45,868 bases of DNA, taken from positions 1 through 45,868 of the forward strand of contig JAFRZL010000039.1 in NCBI GenBank assembly GCA_017442535.1, read 5' to 3'. Source of the stretch: Bacillota bacterium. GTDB lineage: Bacteria; Bacillota; Clostridia; Lachnospirales; Bianqueaceae. The notes beneath the pieces were generated by a model that searched no databases, was not told where the DNA came from, and saw only the letters and a program-made list of their open reading frames with translations. Of this stretch, positions 35,382-44,935 are shown piece after piece. The position numbers and the translations under genes were made by a program. Within the stretch, counting starts at the first letter, position 1, and the number at the start of each line of letters is the position of its first letter.

Positions 35382-35713
35382 CTCAGCACCTTTTCCAACG
35401 GTCTGCCCTTTGCCAACTCGTCTACCAGCTTGTCCAGCCAGCGAACTTTCTGCATCATCGGATCTTCGATGCTTTCTACCTGTACTCCACATACTTTGCC
35501 TTTGATCAGTTCTGCTCTCGGATTCATGGCAGGTGCCTGCCCGAAAAAATCACCGTAGGTCATTTCCTGATCGACCTTATTCATATCATAGCCGGTCAGC
35601 CATTCGATGACGGTATCCAATTCTTCCTTCGACCGGCCTTTGCGCTCCACTTTCTGAAGCAGCAGCGGATAGACTTTGGACACCTTCATTTCAAAAATAC
35701 TCTGTTTAGCCAT
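35378..35713 (-). CDS. DUF2200 family protein
   Basis: A 111-residue protein matching the DUF2200 family: VSKVYPLLLQKVERKGRSKEE, VIEWLTGYD, TYGDFFGQAPAMNP and a C-terminal VRWLDKLVDELAKGRP. The family is cytoplasmic and uncharacterised. The start at 35713 (MAKQSIF) follows GGGGGAGG; the ORF reaches 35755 but has no ribosome site there and overlaps the upstream acetyltransferase gene. Confidence 0.87.
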   Translation of the reverse strand: MAKQSIFEMKVSKVYPLLLQKVERKGRSKEELDTVIEWLTGYDMNKVDQEMTYGDFFGQAPAMNPRAELIKGKVCGVQVESIEDPMMQKVRWLDKLVDELAKGRPLEKVLR

Positions 35714-35738
35714 TATCCTCCCCCCTGCCTGGCTCATC

Positions 35739-36410
35739 TCATCCTGTATAGGCATCCTCTTCGGTCTCTCCCTGCTCCTCCATCACCAGATTCGCCAGTT
35801 CACGGCCCAGGTTCTCGTAGAATGCCGCGAGCTGAGCTCCGTCCACCAGTGCATGATGCGCCAGGATCGAGACAGGCATCCTTGTCCTGCCATCCGGACC
35901 GGTCTCGTATTTGCCCCAAGTGATGCGGGGGTTGGATTCGTCACCGCCCGCGACCGGCTGGATCAGCGAAGTGTAATTCAGCCACGGCAGCGTGGAGATA
36001 AAATACATACTTTCCACATCTTCATCCTCGGTGATCCCGTTCGCTGCACAGGCCTTGCGCGCCTGCTCGGCAAGCTCATAATACCGCTGCAGAGGCATGT
36101 GATGGTGAAGCGTACAATAACAGTAAGCGCCCCCCTCCACCGGCTCGGTATGAGAGGTCGGACACTCCGGGTACTCGACGATCCGGTCGCCGCGGATCCT
36201 CTGTCTAAGCTCAGGAACGCCGTCTGCCGCGAGCGCCGCCGCATGCAGAAATGTCAGATAGAAAGAATGCTTATGCGTCCGGCAGCAGCGGAGCGCATCC
36301 GTCACATCCACGTCCACCGTCACACCCACATAGGGGTACAAAAGCGAGCGGAAATACTCAAAATGCGCCCTGCGCGGATACTGCTCCATGTCAAGAAATT
36401 TCAAAGCCAT
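35739..36410 (-). CDS. Chloramphenicol acetyltransferase-like protein
   Basis: A 223-residue CAT-family acyltransferase. The hallmark SILAHHALVDGAQ (His185-His186, Asp190) supplies the catalytic histidine and the structural aspartate, and the N-terminus has RRAHFEYFR. It is close to the normal CAT length (about 215-220). Whether it confers chloramphenicol resistance is open: many chromosomal CAT-like enzymes do not, and the substrate-pocket residues were not compared. The start at 36410 (MALKFL) has GAGGAG overlapping the preceding stop. In the middle of the six-gene operon of accessory functions. Confidence 0.86.
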   Translation of the reverse strand: MALKFLDMEQYPRRAHFEYFRSLLYPYVGVTVDVDVTDALRCCRTHKHSFYLTFLHAAALAADGVPELRQRIRGDRIVEYPECPTSHTEPVEGGAYCYCTLHHHMPLQRYYELAEQARKACAANGITEDEDVESMYFISTLPWLNYTSLIQPVAGGDESNPRITWGKYETGPDGRTRMPVSILAHHALVDGAQLAAFYENLGRELANLVMEEQGETEEDAYTG

Positions 36411-36418
36411 CCTGCTCC

Positions 36419-37048
36419 TCACTTCCCATCCGGGAAACTGGTCGACACCTTGCGCTCCATGACCGGATAGCCGCTGCGCTCCTTCTCCGCCGCGATCGCA
36501 CGCATCAGGAAAGCCATATTCCGGGCGAGGTTACGCATGACCTGCAGCCCTTCCAGATCCTTACGCACGTCCTCCGCCGTAAAACCATGCACCTGGTTCC
36601 AGTACGTGGACGAGGCGACAGGCATACCGCTGATCGTAAAATACTTATTCAGCACGTCAAACGAGGCCGTATTGCCGCCGCGCCTACACGTGACGACTGC
36701 TGCCCCCACCTTCATATGCTTGGAAATGCTGCCGGTACTGTAGAATAATCTGTCCATGAACGAAAGGATCGTACCATTGGGCGAGCCGTAATACACGGGC
36801 GCACCGATGACCAGCCCATCCGCCTCTGCAAGCTTGGGCGCCACCTCGTTCACCAGATCGTCAAACACACATTTCCCGGTCTTCTTACATGATCCGCAAG
36901 CGACACAGCCACGGATATTCTTGCTGCCGACCTGGATCAGTTCACACTCCACGCCTTCCTCGCGGAAGGTTTTGATCATCTCCGCCAGTGCCTCCGCGGT
37001 ACATCCGTTCGCACGCGGGCTACCATTCAGTAAAAGAACTTTAGACAT
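36419..37048 (-). CDS. Flavodoxin-like NAD(P)H-dependent FMN reductase with cysteine-rich insert
   Basis: A 209-residue iron-sulfur-flavoprotein-like reductase. The FMN phosphate loop is LLNGSPRANG (residues 7-16), followed by GAPVYYGSP near residue 81 that binds the isoalloxazine. Between them four cysteines in RGCVACGSCKKTGKC (Cys48, 51, 54, 60) match the compact cluster motif of Isf-type proteins, which bind a [4Fe-4S] cluster. It likely reduces quinones, nitro compounds or metals; partner unknown. First gene of the operon, with AAAGGAGG and a near-consensus promoter. Confidence 0.88.
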   Translation of the reverse strand: MSKVLLLNGSPRANGCTAEALAEMIKTFREEGVECELIQVGSKNIRGCVACGSCKKTGKCVFDDLVNEVAPKLAEADGLVIGAPVYYGSPNGTILSFMDRLFYSTGSISKHMKVGAAVVTCRRGGNTASFDVLNKYFTISGMPVASSTYWNQVHGFTAEDVRKDLEGLQVMRNLARNMAFLMRAIAAEKERSGYPVMERKVSTSFPDGK

Positions 37049-37085
37049 GCTTTATCCTCCTTTAATCGTAATACTATCCGATTCA

Positions 37086-37114
37086 ATTTTAACAAACACT
37101 AAGGCCAATGTCAA
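37086..37114 (-). promoter_or_regulatory. Promoter of the 37048-34146 operon
   Basis: On the minus strand TTGACA (37114-37109), a 17-base spacer and TAAAAT (37091-37086), 38 bases upstream of the flavoprotein start. Confidence 0.85.
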
Positions 37115-37128
37115 ATATGCCTCCGGCC

Positions 37129-37503
37129 CTACGCCAGCATCGGGTTGCCGTACATCCGCCTCAGGATAAGCAGGGATACAAGCGAGATCCCTGCCACTGC
37201 AACAATACCGATCAGCCCAAAGAGCGGGAATTTGGCGGCAAAAAGGAAGACCGCGCCGTCGCAGACCGCTGTAAGCAGCAGAACGAGTAGGATCTTCAGA
37301 AAGCTCCCGGCAGAGATCTTGATCGCGTTCATGACCAGGCAGGCAGCCGTTGCCAGCAGGCTGATCCACGAGAAAAGGCGGAAGAGGAATTTGCCGTTCC
37401 ACAGGATACCGAGCACCGTCACGATCGCCCACGTAATCACAGCGGCAAAGCTGAGCAGGCACAGAGTATTGCTTTCATCTTCAGAAATATGTTTAAGTTT
37501 CAT
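37129..37503 (-). CDS. Small four-helix membrane protein
   Basis: A 124-residue hydrophobic protein with about four membrane helices (around LLSFAAVITWAIVTVLGI, LFSWISLLATAACLVM, ILLVLLLTAVCDGAVFL and FGLIGIVAVAGISLVSLLIL) and a short acidic N-terminus (KHISEDES). I cannot assign a family. Three adjacent ATGs follow AAAGGAGGG; the third (37503) is at the best distance. It is the last gene of the envelope-protein cluster, 19 bases after the DUF6273-like gene. Confidence 0.72.
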   Translation of the reverse strand: MKLKHISEDESNTLCLLSFAAVITWAIVTVLGILWNGKFLFRLFSWISLLATAACLVMNAIKISAGSFLKILLVLLLTAVCDGAVFLFAAKFPLFGLIGIVAVAGISLVSLLILRRMYGNPMLA

Positions 37504-37522
37504 CATCATGCCCTCCTTTCAA

Positions 37523-40500
37523 TCAGTCCGCTGCGTTTTTGATGGAATAACCCGCCCATGAGCCGTTTATGTCGAAGTAATCATCGGCCAGAAGCCGCTT
37601 GAACAATGGATTCTTGAGCCCTTGGATGCGCGACATGACCGCGGCTTTGCGATACTCGTTCTGCAGCGGCCCGATCCATGAGGGCCGGATCCCGTCGTAG
37701 TATAACAGCAGCCTGCCGTTACCCGCAAAGATCACCGGATCCGGATAGTCCAGATCGATCTCCTCTTTCTCGTTATTATCCGTGTGAAGCATGATGCATT
37801 TCTTCGCTTCCGGCATGGTGTAAAAGATCGCAAGGCCCCTGTCGGTCGTGATGTAATTGACCGCATGGATCGCGGTATTGGCAGTCACCACCGTCTCCGC
37901 CTTCGCCCCGGACAGGAGGGAAGCTTTCATCACCTTGCTCCCGTTCACGTAATAGAAGTCTGTCCCGTAGAGGAAATAACCGGCGCCGTGGCCGTCATAT
38001 TGGCGTTCGTAGGTGCGGGTCATTGTCTTGCCAGCGTCTTTTTCGTACTTATGCAGGAGGATCCCGCCCTCTGCTTCCTCGGCGAACCACGCCGTACCGT
38101 TCCGGTACATCAGCAGCTCCCCATTGGTATACGACATCAGGCAGACCTGATAATCCGCTGTTTTCATAATCCGGTCGCCGTTTGCGGAGGCCTCAGTCAG
38201 AATGTTGAAAACATACGCATACCGGGCGGGACCTGTCAGCTTAGCATATTCCCCGCTCCAGTCCTTATCTCCTTTGAAGTACTGAGCGCCAAAATTCATT
38301 CTCCATCCGGCTATGGCATCTTCCGTCATCACGATCACCGACTCCACGTTTTTATCATCCGGATGGGGTGCGATAAATGAACGTCCATTTTGATGAATCT
38401 TGAGCGGATAATAGGATCCACCCTCACTGTACTTGATACTCCACAGAATATTGCCGTCATATACATAGCCTTTTTCATTATACAGAATGGCGCTGACCAC
38501 GTCATCAGCATAATAATTCGCTGCTTTGTAGGCAAAAATATCAGCCACGGGCCACCCGTTCCGCTCCTCGCCCTGGAAAGGATGATGGGATGAAGCCTTG
38601 GTACCTTTTCCTTCTGCTTTTCTCGCTTCGAATTCATACTCCGTCCACAGATAGGCGGGCTCGAACGAAACCGCCTGAGGCAAAACATGAGCGAGCGAGA
38701 GGACCGGCCACATGATAGCCAGAGCCAGGATCAGATTCAGCACGAACGAAAACACACCGCCCTTATGCGGGAAGTCGCGCTGGCGCTCTTCCCATGCTTT
38801 TTGCTCCTTCTGCTCTTTCTCCCGCTGCTTTTTGAGCCTGGAAGCCCGGGCGTTCCGGGCTTTCCGCCTGGAATCGCGCGCATTGGATTCTTTCTGTTCC
38901 GTCCTGGCATGCTCTTCCATCCGGTTGATCTCCCGGCTCTCTTCTTCCGCCCGTGCAGCCTGCTTTTCTTCCTCCGTGACCTTGAATTTGATATCAGCAT
39001 AACCTGAAGTAAAAGTGCCTAAATCGATCCATATCACCGGGCGGACGTAGGCCGATGATGATTCATATCCCCTCTTACCCTGGATATAGCCAAATTTGCA
39101 TGACACTTTGGACCGAAGAGCCACATTGTCGTTCTCATCTGTATAGTGTCTGGTGCGAAGCCACCAGTATCCATTAAGATAATCGTAGGGATCATCACCT
39201 TTACCGGAGCGAAACAGCTGCGCGGCATACACTGTAACATCGCATTTGGCACCTGCTCTGCGATTAGGATGTTCTTTACTGCCCGACAAGGGGAAATACC
39301 GGTTAGCTTCCGAATAGCTCAGCAAAAAGATCCTGTCGCGTGTTTTGCCTTCAGGTAAAGTTATAGTATCCTCGCTTTCTGAATAGGTCTCATTTTCATG
39401 CTCGGTTTCAACAATAAAGGCGCTTTCCGTCTGATTGAACGCCGCCTTGAAAAAGTCATGGTGCAGCCATTTTCTGATGTCGCTGCCGGCCCAGGTACTG
39501 CTGTGATCGTTTGAGCGATTAAACGGCTGGAAATCAAGAGCGTATCTGCTGATCAGCAAAAGCTTTGAGCCTCTGCGCTCCAGGACTTTCCATTCGATCG
39601 GCTTGATGCCGTTCTGTTCATAACGGCCAAGGGACAGCTTCTCGCCGATTTGTTCCGTCCCGAAAACCGCGTCATACGCCTGGGCACACAATTCCCTCTC
39701 CCGGGCCGCTGCGTGTATCGAATGATAATTGCCGTAATCCTGCTGTGCCTCCTGGCTGGCCCTCAGCTTGGTTACATACTGATTTCTGGCGGCGATGATC
39801 CGTTCGTTGGCCAGGTTCAGCGCCGTTTCGGTATCCTTGATCTGCTTGTTGACCGTATCGAAGGTATTCAGGTAATCCTCGTCCGAAAGGTTGTCCAGGC
39901 GGGTGTCCAGACTCTGCAATTCCTGATCCAGACGTTTAACTTCATTCCATTCCGGCATGGACTCGTACCTGGTTTTATAAGTATGAGCCTCTTTTCTGGC
40001 ACTGGATGCCTGATTCTTCAGCTCCGTCCATTCCTTCTTCTCCTGACTTGTCCATTCAAACTTGCCCGTCCTCAGCTGTGCGAGCTTCTGTTTAACATCA
40101 TTCAGCTGCTTTCTGACGGCGGCCTCTTCTTCGGCCATCTTTTTCTCCAATCCGGAGAGCTGCGGCTTCGTATAGCCTGCCACCGGCTTAACTATGATCC
40201 ACATAGCGGGACGCACACCAAGCCCGGTTGCAGCGTAGTCAGAGTTTAACGCCGGATTAATCTTATCGATGGCGCCATTGGGTCTGACTTCGAGACATTC
40301 AAACAGCCTGGAAGGTTTAAGCCACCATCGGCAGGAGTACTGATAGTTTGCATACTTGCTATGATTCTCCTCCATTTCCGCGCCATGATCCTGCGCATAT
40401 CGGGTCGCCTGGCACATTCTGGCATCATCACCCGCAAAAAACCTCTCTGCCTCCTCCTTGTTCAGCAGAAAAATACGGTCACCCGTATTCTGCTCCTTAT

Positions 40501-41128
40501 TGCCGTCCGGCAGAGATGCCTCCGCTTCATCCTCAATGGTAGGCTTTTTAAAGATCTTAGTGGCTTCTGACGAATTAAAGGCAGCTTTGTAAAAAGCAGA
40601 ATTGAGCCATTCTCTTATATTACTTTTCTTCCAGAAATTCAGATCTCTCCCTACTCCGGAAGATTCGGTTGAATACATCGGCTTATTATCCAGCACGTAC
40701 TTGCTGATCAGCAGGAGCCGGTCATGCGTACGGTCCAGAACCACCCATTCGATCGGCTCAACACCATGATTCTGTTCATACCGGCCGAAAGTAACTTTCT
40801 CACCGACACAGGCTTCATCCAGAGACTTGGCAGCGGGATAGTCCTCCCGTATATGCTGCCTGCCCTCCGGCCTGCTTCCGACCAGGCGAGTGATTTCAGC
40901 AAAGATCTCCTCCGCCTTCCCCTCATCAGGAACAATATTAACCTGTACCCCTCTGCCATAGGCGGTCACTATGCCCGCGATCTTTCTGAGCGCCGGTTTA
41001 TCCGCTTTGTCCTCGTCATCGACTTCAAACCTCAGCTCGCCCGGATACACCGCGGCGGACCAGATATTACCCTCACCGCCTAAATGCAGGATGATCTCCT
41101 GAGCACATTTTGCGATATCCATACTCAT
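37523..41128 (-). CDS. Large membrane protein with tandem DUF6273-like domains, coiled coil and outer domain
   Basis: A 1201-residue protein. An N-terminal region of about 100 residues leads to DUF6273-like copy 1 (about 105-315: VTFGRYEQN...PIEWVVL, LLLISKYVLD, VRPAMWI). A coiled coil (about 315-480) follows, then copy 2 (about 495-735: LSLGRYEQNGIKPIEWKVL, LLLISRYALD, VRPVIWI). A highly charged helix (about 735-785, rich in Lys/Glu/Arg) precedes one membrane helix (about 790-813). The remaining 390 residues are beta-rich with aromatic repeats. The positive flank before the helix puts the tandem domains inside and the C-terminal region outside. DUF6273 has no assigned activity, although copies occur in surface proteins. 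The ATG follows AGAAGGAG; no signal peptide. Function unknown. Confidence 0.8.
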   Translation of the reverse strand: MSMDIAKCAQEIILHLGGEGNIWSAAVYPGELRFEVDDEDKADKPALRKIAGIVTAYGRGVQVNIVPDEGKAEEIFAEITRLVGSRPEGRQHIREDYPAAKSLDEACVGEKVTFGRYEQNHGVEPIEWVVLDRTHDRLLLISKYVLDNKPMYSTESSGVGRDLNFWKKSNIREWLNSAFYKAAFNSSEATKIFKKPTIEDEAEASLPDGNKEQNTGDRIFLLNKEEAERFFAGDDARMCQATRYAQDHGAEMEENHSKYANYQYSCRWWLKPSRLFECLEVRPNGAIDKINPALNSDYAATGLGVRPAMWIIVKPVAGYTKPQLSGLEKKMAEEEAAVRKQLNDVKQKLAQLRTGKFEWTSQEKKEWTELKNQASSARKEAHTYKTRYESMPEWNEVKRLDQELQSLDTRLDNLSDEDYLNTFDTVNKQIKDTETALNLANERIIAARNQYVTKLRASQEAQQDYGNYHSIHAAARERELCAQAYDAVFGTEQIGEKLSLGRYEQNGIKPIEWKVLERRGSKLLLISRYALDFQPFNRSNDHSSTWAGSDIRKWLHHDFFKAAFNQTESAFIVETEHENETYSESEDTITLPEGKTRDRIFLLSYSEANRYFPLSGSKEHPNRRAGAKCDVTVYAAQLFRSGKGDDPYDYLNGYWWLRTRHYTDENDNVALRSKVSCKFGYIQGKRGYESSSAYVRPVIWIDLGTFTSGYADIKFKVTEEEKQAARAEEESREINRMEEHARTEQKESNARDSRRKARNARASRLKKQREKEQKEQKAWEERQRDFPHKGGVFSFVLNLILALAIMWPVLSLAHVLPQAVSFEPAYLWTEYEFEARKAEGKGTKASSHHPFQGEERNGWPVADIFAYKAANYYADDVVSAILYNEKGYVYDGNILWSIKYSEGGSYYPLKIHQNGRSFIAPHPDDKNVESVIVMTEDAIAGWRMNFGAQYFKGDKDWSGEYAKLTGPARYAYVFNILTEASANGDRIMKTADYQVCLMSYTNGELLMYRNGTAWFAEEAEGGILLHKYEKDAGKTMTRTYERQYDGHGAGYFLYGTDFYYVNGSKVMKASLLSGAKAETVVTANTAIHAVNYITTDRGLAIFYTMPEAKKCIMLHTDNNEKEEIDLDYPDPVIFAGNGRLLLYYDGIRPSWIGPLQNEYRKAAVMSRIQGLKNPLFKRLLADDYFDINGSWAGYSIKNAAD

Positions 41129-41160
41129 TACCCAAACTCCTTCTCCCGAATGAATTCCTG

Positions 41161-41565
41161 CTACTCTATCTTAAACTCGAATGCACCGTTCTGACAAGAC
41201 CCGTCCGTCTCAACAATAATATAAACCGTCCCGATCTCGATCAGACCGATGGAGGCATTGATCTCACCGCCGGAACTGATCCTGAACAACTCGGTTTTAC
41301 TGCCGTTATAATCATAATAAACCGTCGCATTGCCGTTTTCCAGCTTGCCGGAATAAAATAACTGGCCCGCGGATCCATTCGTGGATCTGACCTTAAACAC
41401 CATGCTCCCTTCAAAAGAGTAAAAGCTCATCGACGCGGAATCGGCACCATTGGAATGCACAAACCCGACCGCCTTATAATGCGAAACATAGCCTGTGCAG
41501 CCGCCGAGCCCGCAGGATAATACAAGCAAAACCGCTAACAGCAAGCAATTAATCCGTTTCCTCAT
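41161..41565 (-). CDS. Small predicted lipoprotein
   Basis: A 134-residue exported lipoprotein. The signal is MRKRIN followed by a Leu-rich core and lipobox GLGGC (Cys near residue 23). The mature part is Ser/Gly/Asn-rich and beta-sheet-like (MVFKVRSTNGSAGQLFY, KTELFRISSGGEI, GTVYIIVETDG). No family recognised. It lies 32 bases upstream of the DUF6273-like gene and 53 bases after the polytopic membrane protein gene, suggesting an envelope complex. Confidence 0.78.
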   Translation of the reverse strand: MRKRINCLLLAVLLVLSCGLGGCTGYVSHYKAVGFVHSNGADSASMSFYSFEGSMVFKVRSTNGSAGQLFYSGKLENGNATVYYDYNGSKTELFRISSGGEINASIGLIEIGTVYIIVETDGSCQNGAFEFKIE

Positions 41566-41618
41566 CCTTTTACCATCCTTTCATCCGCATAATCCATCGG
41601 TGGATAGACCCGCCCGGG

Positions 41619-42827
41619 TCATCCCCCGAGTTTACTCAGCCACCCCATAACCATCCCTTTGACAAATTCATGCAGGCTGAGGATAAACTGATAAGCTCCC
41701 TCCAGATAGACGATCACGATCAATGCGATCCCCACAAAGGGGATCAGCGTATCCACCGTACTGCTGGCGTGTTCACGTGTATACGAGAACAATAGCACAA
41801 GCGGCCAAAACACCAGGAACATGATGGATTGTCCGCATCCTATTGTCGTCAGTAAATCCGCAAAATTCCTGAGCTCCATGCCTCCGCCATTCATCATGCT
41901 GTACGCATTCATGAAAAACATGCCAAGAAGAACAAGCAGATCCATCAGTCCTGCCAGGGCCAGGATGATCGCGGTAAACCGCGAAAAATGGAACGAATTC
42001 CGGTTTGTTTTCAGGAAATCAAGGTATTCCTCATAAGTGTGCCCATGACGAAGGAAACGGATCTCCCGAATCTTGAGATAGAAAGTCATGCCCAGAAAAA
42101 CCAGAAAAGCCATGGGAGATTTTACCGTCAGGAACGGAAAGACGAAAGCCGGCAGGATGACGATATGCTGTGCCGCCAGTATCTTTAAAATATTGGATGC
42201 CACCTCATACAGAATCGGCAGTAAAGCACACAAGCGGAAAATAATACGTTTCTTTCCGGCAAAAAAACGTTTGGGCCTGTACAGTACAAAGAAAGCCAGT
42301 ACCGAGAAAAGGAACAAGTCAATAAAAGCGTTAAAAGCAATAAATCCTTTGGAAAAAAGCGAAGAAAACAGCGTTCTGACCGAATCCGTCTTCAGGTCGA
42401 TTCCCTGTAACAGTATATCGCTGACGCCGATCAGATATCGGTAGTAAATCAGCAGATAAAGTGCGATTACGATACCTGCCAGTCCCCCGAACTTTAAAAT
42501 CTGCTTATGATAACTCTCACTGGCATTAAGGATCCGGCTGATATTCGAAATCAGAAAGAAAGGCAGGGCCATGCCTGCAATACCGGTCAGAATGAGCAGC
42601 TGCCCCGACATTTCTTCAACCATATACTGCTGAAACTCAGGGTTGATTCTCATCCACGTATTATAGATCACAAGCACTTGGGAAGCCGCCAGGCACAGCC
42701 ATCCGAGAATCTTAAAAACACGATACGAAAAAGGACCACGGTAGCGCATATCCTTGCGGTTTTCCGTATCGTAAAACTTTAGTCTTTTGCGTCTGACCTT
42801 TTCGGTCTTCACTTGAGATTCGCTCAT
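41619..42827 (-). CDS. Polytopic membrane protein of unknown function
   Basis: A 402-residue integral membrane protein with about nine to ten helices and a short, basic cytoplasmic N-terminus (KTEKVRRKRLKFYD). A cytoplasmic loop holds a charged stretch (EIRFLRHGHTYEEYLDFLKTNRN). No transporter motif is seen. The start at 42827 (MSESQV) follows GGGGAG at the right distance; the longer frame upstream to 43052 overlaps the MATE gene and lacks a ribosome site. A strong promoter lies at 42928-42956. It is the first gene of the envelope cluster. Confidence 0.72.
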   Translation of the reverse strand: MSESQVKTEKVRRKRLKFYDTENRKDMRYRGPFSYRVFKILGWLCLAASQVLVIYNTWMRINPEFQQYMVEEMSGQLLILTGIAGMALPFFLISNISRILNASESYHKQILKFGGLAGIVIALYLLIYYRYLIGVSDILLQGIDLKTDSVRTLFSSLFSKGFIAFNAFIDLFLFSVLAFFVLYRPKRFFAGKKRIIFRLCALLPILYEVASNILKILAAQHIVILPAFVFPFLTVKSPMAFLVFLGMTFYLKIREIRFLRHGHTYEEYLDFLKTNRNSFHFSRFTAIILALAGLMDLLVLLGMFFMNAYSMMNGGGMELRNFADLLTTIGCGQSIMFLVFWPLVLLFSYTREHASSTVDTLIPFVGIALIVIVYLEGAYQFILSLHEFVKGMVMGWLSKLGG

Positions 42828-42927
42828 GATTCTCCCCATTCCTGCAGCCGGGCCAAAAGATTCGCCGGTCGGTTTAATTTCAAAAACGATTCGATCCGCC
42901 GGATTCTGGTGATCGTTCAACGTGCTG

Positions 42928-42956
42928 ATTATACCACAAAATAAAGGGGTTGACAA
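42928..42956 (-). promoter_or_regulatory. Promoter of the envelope-protein cluster
   Basis: On the minus strand TTGTCA (42956-42951), a 17-base spacer and extended -10 TGG-TATAAT (42933-42928). It lies just downstream of the MATE gene. Confidence 0.85.
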
Positions 42957-42972
42957 TAATCGTCCGGACAGT

Positions 42973-44370
42973 TCAATCCGCAGGGCTCTCCGTCCCCTGA
43001 CTTTCTCTGTGCTTCTGCTCAAATCGCTGCACGGCGCGCTTCCATCCTCCACCGTAATAGTAAATGGCGATGGCCGCCGAACGCAGGAAGGAGGCGATCA
43101 GCAGCGCCCAGAAGATCCCGTGCCAGTCCCCCGTGCGGACTCCCAGCAGATACGCCAGCGGGATCCGCGAGAAGGCGCCGAACTGGGCCGTGACCATCGG
43201 TACGACCGATTTACCCGCGCCGCGCATGGCATTCACCAGGCACCGGTCCGTCCCGTGGAAAAGGCACTGGAAAGACATGATCATCAGGCCGTCCGCCGCA
43301 ATGGCGATGACCGCCAGGTCCGTTGTGAAAAGCCGCGGAAAGATGCCCCGGAAGGCGATCAGGACGCCGCAGAGACCTGCACCGAGGACTGTCAGGCTGA
43401 GGATGCTGTAATTGATTTCCTTCTTAATGCGATCCATCCTGAACAGGCCCATATTCTGCCCCACATACGTACAAAGTGCCGTGCTCAGGGCGACGACCGG
43501 GATATTGATCACATCATCCACTTTGTTCACAATGCTGTTGGCCGCGATAAAGGTCGGACCGAAGAAATTGACGGATGACTGGACAAAAAGATTCGCGATA
43601 AGGTTGCCGATATTCTGGATCGCAGCCGGAAGGCCGATACCGATGATCTTGCCGGATTCCTCGCGGTCCGGCCGGATTCCTTTGAAACGGACCTTCACTC
43701 CGTAGCTGCCGCGGTTCAGCCGTGTGATCACGCCGATGCCGGACACGCCCTGCGCGAGGGCCGTTGCCAGTGCCACGCCCGGTACGCCCCATTTCAGGAC
43801 GAGGACCGCCACAAGGTCCAGAATAACATTCAGAATACTGCAGAGCGTCAGAAAATAAAAAGGCCAGGATGAGTCGCCCATCCCCCGGAGTGCCCCGCTT
43901 CCCATCTGATAAATCATATTGCCGGTCGTCCCGAGATAGATGATCATCAGATACAGCCGGGCATCGGAGAAAATCTCCTGCGGTGTATTCAGCAGGTTCA
44001 GCAGCGGCCGGCTTACCGCAAGCCCTACACCTGTGATAAAAAGGGCGCAGACAAGGGTCAGAAAGGCTACCGTGGAGACCGCTTTCTGCAGGGCCGGGAT
44101 ATCCTTCGCCCCCATTCTCTGGGCAATCACGACGTTGGATCCCGTCGAAAGCCCGATCATAAACATATTGATCAAGCTCATTACCGGTCCGCTGACCGAT
44201 ACCGCCGCCAGTGCGTCCGAGCTGACGAAGCGGCCCACGATGACCGAATCCGCCACATTATACAGCTGTGTGACGATACTCCCGAGTAGAATCGGGACCG
44301 CAAAACGCAATAGACTGCTGAAAATCGGCCCCTCCGTCAGGTTGATCCGGCTGTTTTTTCTCTGTATCAT
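42973..44370 (-). CDS. MATE-family efflux transporter
   Basis: A 465-residue transporter with about 12 membrane helices in two homologous halves. Typical features are FAVPILLGSIVTQLYNVADSVIVGRF in helix 1-2 and the matching second-half segment GIGLPAAIQNIGNLIANLFVQSSVN. MATE proteins export drugs or metabolites by Na+ or H+ antiport. The substrate cannot be predicted. GGAGG nine bases upstream supports the ATG at 44370. It lies 19 bases after the small membrane protein gene and is probably cotranscribed with it. Confidence 0.93.
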   Translation of the reverse strand: MIQRKNSRINLTEGPIFSSLLRFAVPILLGSIVTQLYNVADSVIVGRFVSSDALAAVSVSGPVMSLINMFMIGLSTGSNVVIAQRMGAKDIPALQKAVSTVAFLTLVCALFITGVGLAVSRPLLNLLNTPQEIFSDARLYLMIIYLGTTGNMIYQMGSGALRGMGDSSWPFYFLTLCSILNVILDLVAVLVLKWGVPGVALATALAQGVSGIGVITRLNRGSYGVKVRFKGIRPDREESGKIIGIGLPAAIQNIGNLIANLFVQSSVNFFGPTFIAANSIVNKVDDVINIPVVALSTALCTYVGQNMGLFRMDRIKKEINYSILSLTVLGAGLCGVLIAFRGIFPRLFTTDLAVIAIAADGLMIMSFQCLFHGTDRCLVNAMRGAGKSVVPMVTAQFGAFSRIPLAYLLGVRTGDWHGIFWALLIASFLRSAAIAIYYYGGGWKRAVQRFEQKHRESQGTESPAD

Positions 44371-44389
44371 TTCATCCGTCCTCCGACCC

Positions 44390-44782
44390 TTACAAAGCGC
44401 TCTGCCTGTTCAGCTCTTTCTCGATCAGATTCAGTGTCCGGAAGAACCTGAATGTCGCGATCATCGGCCCGCAGCACGGGCAGCCCAGCATATTCCACCA
44501 GAACATATGCCGCCAGGAAGTGTGCGGCCCCTCGATCCCCAGCTCGATCGCCCTGGCTTTGAGCTCCTCCGCGATCCTCGCCATCCAGACCAGTGTATAA
44601 ATGAACAGGGTCGGGATGCCGAGCAGATAAGCCACATAATACTTCTGCACCTTATGCCCCAGGACTGCTTCCAGTTCGTCCTGGAGTCCCAAAGGCATGT
44701 AAAAAAGGAAAAACAGACCGGCCGTGAAGAAATCGATAAAGCCGAGCCAGAACCCCGGCCTGTCCGTATGTTTGAACTTCAT
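44390..44782 (-). CDS. Small DUF4234-like membrane protein
   Basis: A 130-residue protein with three or four membrane helices (FWLGFIDFFTAGLFFLFYMPLG, YYVAYLLGIPTLFIYTLVW and a C-terminal stretch around WWNMLGCPCCGPMI). The pattern resembles DUF4234 membrane proteins. Positions rich in aromatic residues flank the helices, and a CPCC motif lies near residue 100. The start at 44782 (MKFKHT) follows AGGGGGA at good spacing; two earlier ATGs in frame lack one. First gene of the pair with the MATE transporter. Confidence 0.72.
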   Translation of the reverse strand: MKFKHTDRPGFWLGFIDFFTAGLFFLFYMPLGLQDELEAVLGHKVQKYYVAYLLGIPTLFIYTLVWMARIAEELKARAIELGIEGPHTSWRHMFWWNMLGCPCCGPMIATFRFFRTLNLIEKELNRQSAL

Positions 44783-44898
44783 AAAATCCCCCTGTTGCGG
44801 CATTCGGATGAAGGCAGGTAAATGCCTTAGGAAAAGCCCGGCAGCCGCCATGCGGTCTGCCGTCCGAACACCGCTTGTTTTCTTAATCCTTACCGGTT

Positions 44899-44927
44899 AT
44901 TATACCATATCACGGGGTAATATTCAA
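44899..44927 (-). promoter_or_regulatory. Promoter of the small membrane protein and MATE gene pair
   Basis: On the minus strand TTGAAT (44927-44922), a 17-base spacer and extended -10 TGG-TATAAT (44904-44899). Confidence 0.82.
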
Positions 44928-44935
44928 TCCGAATT

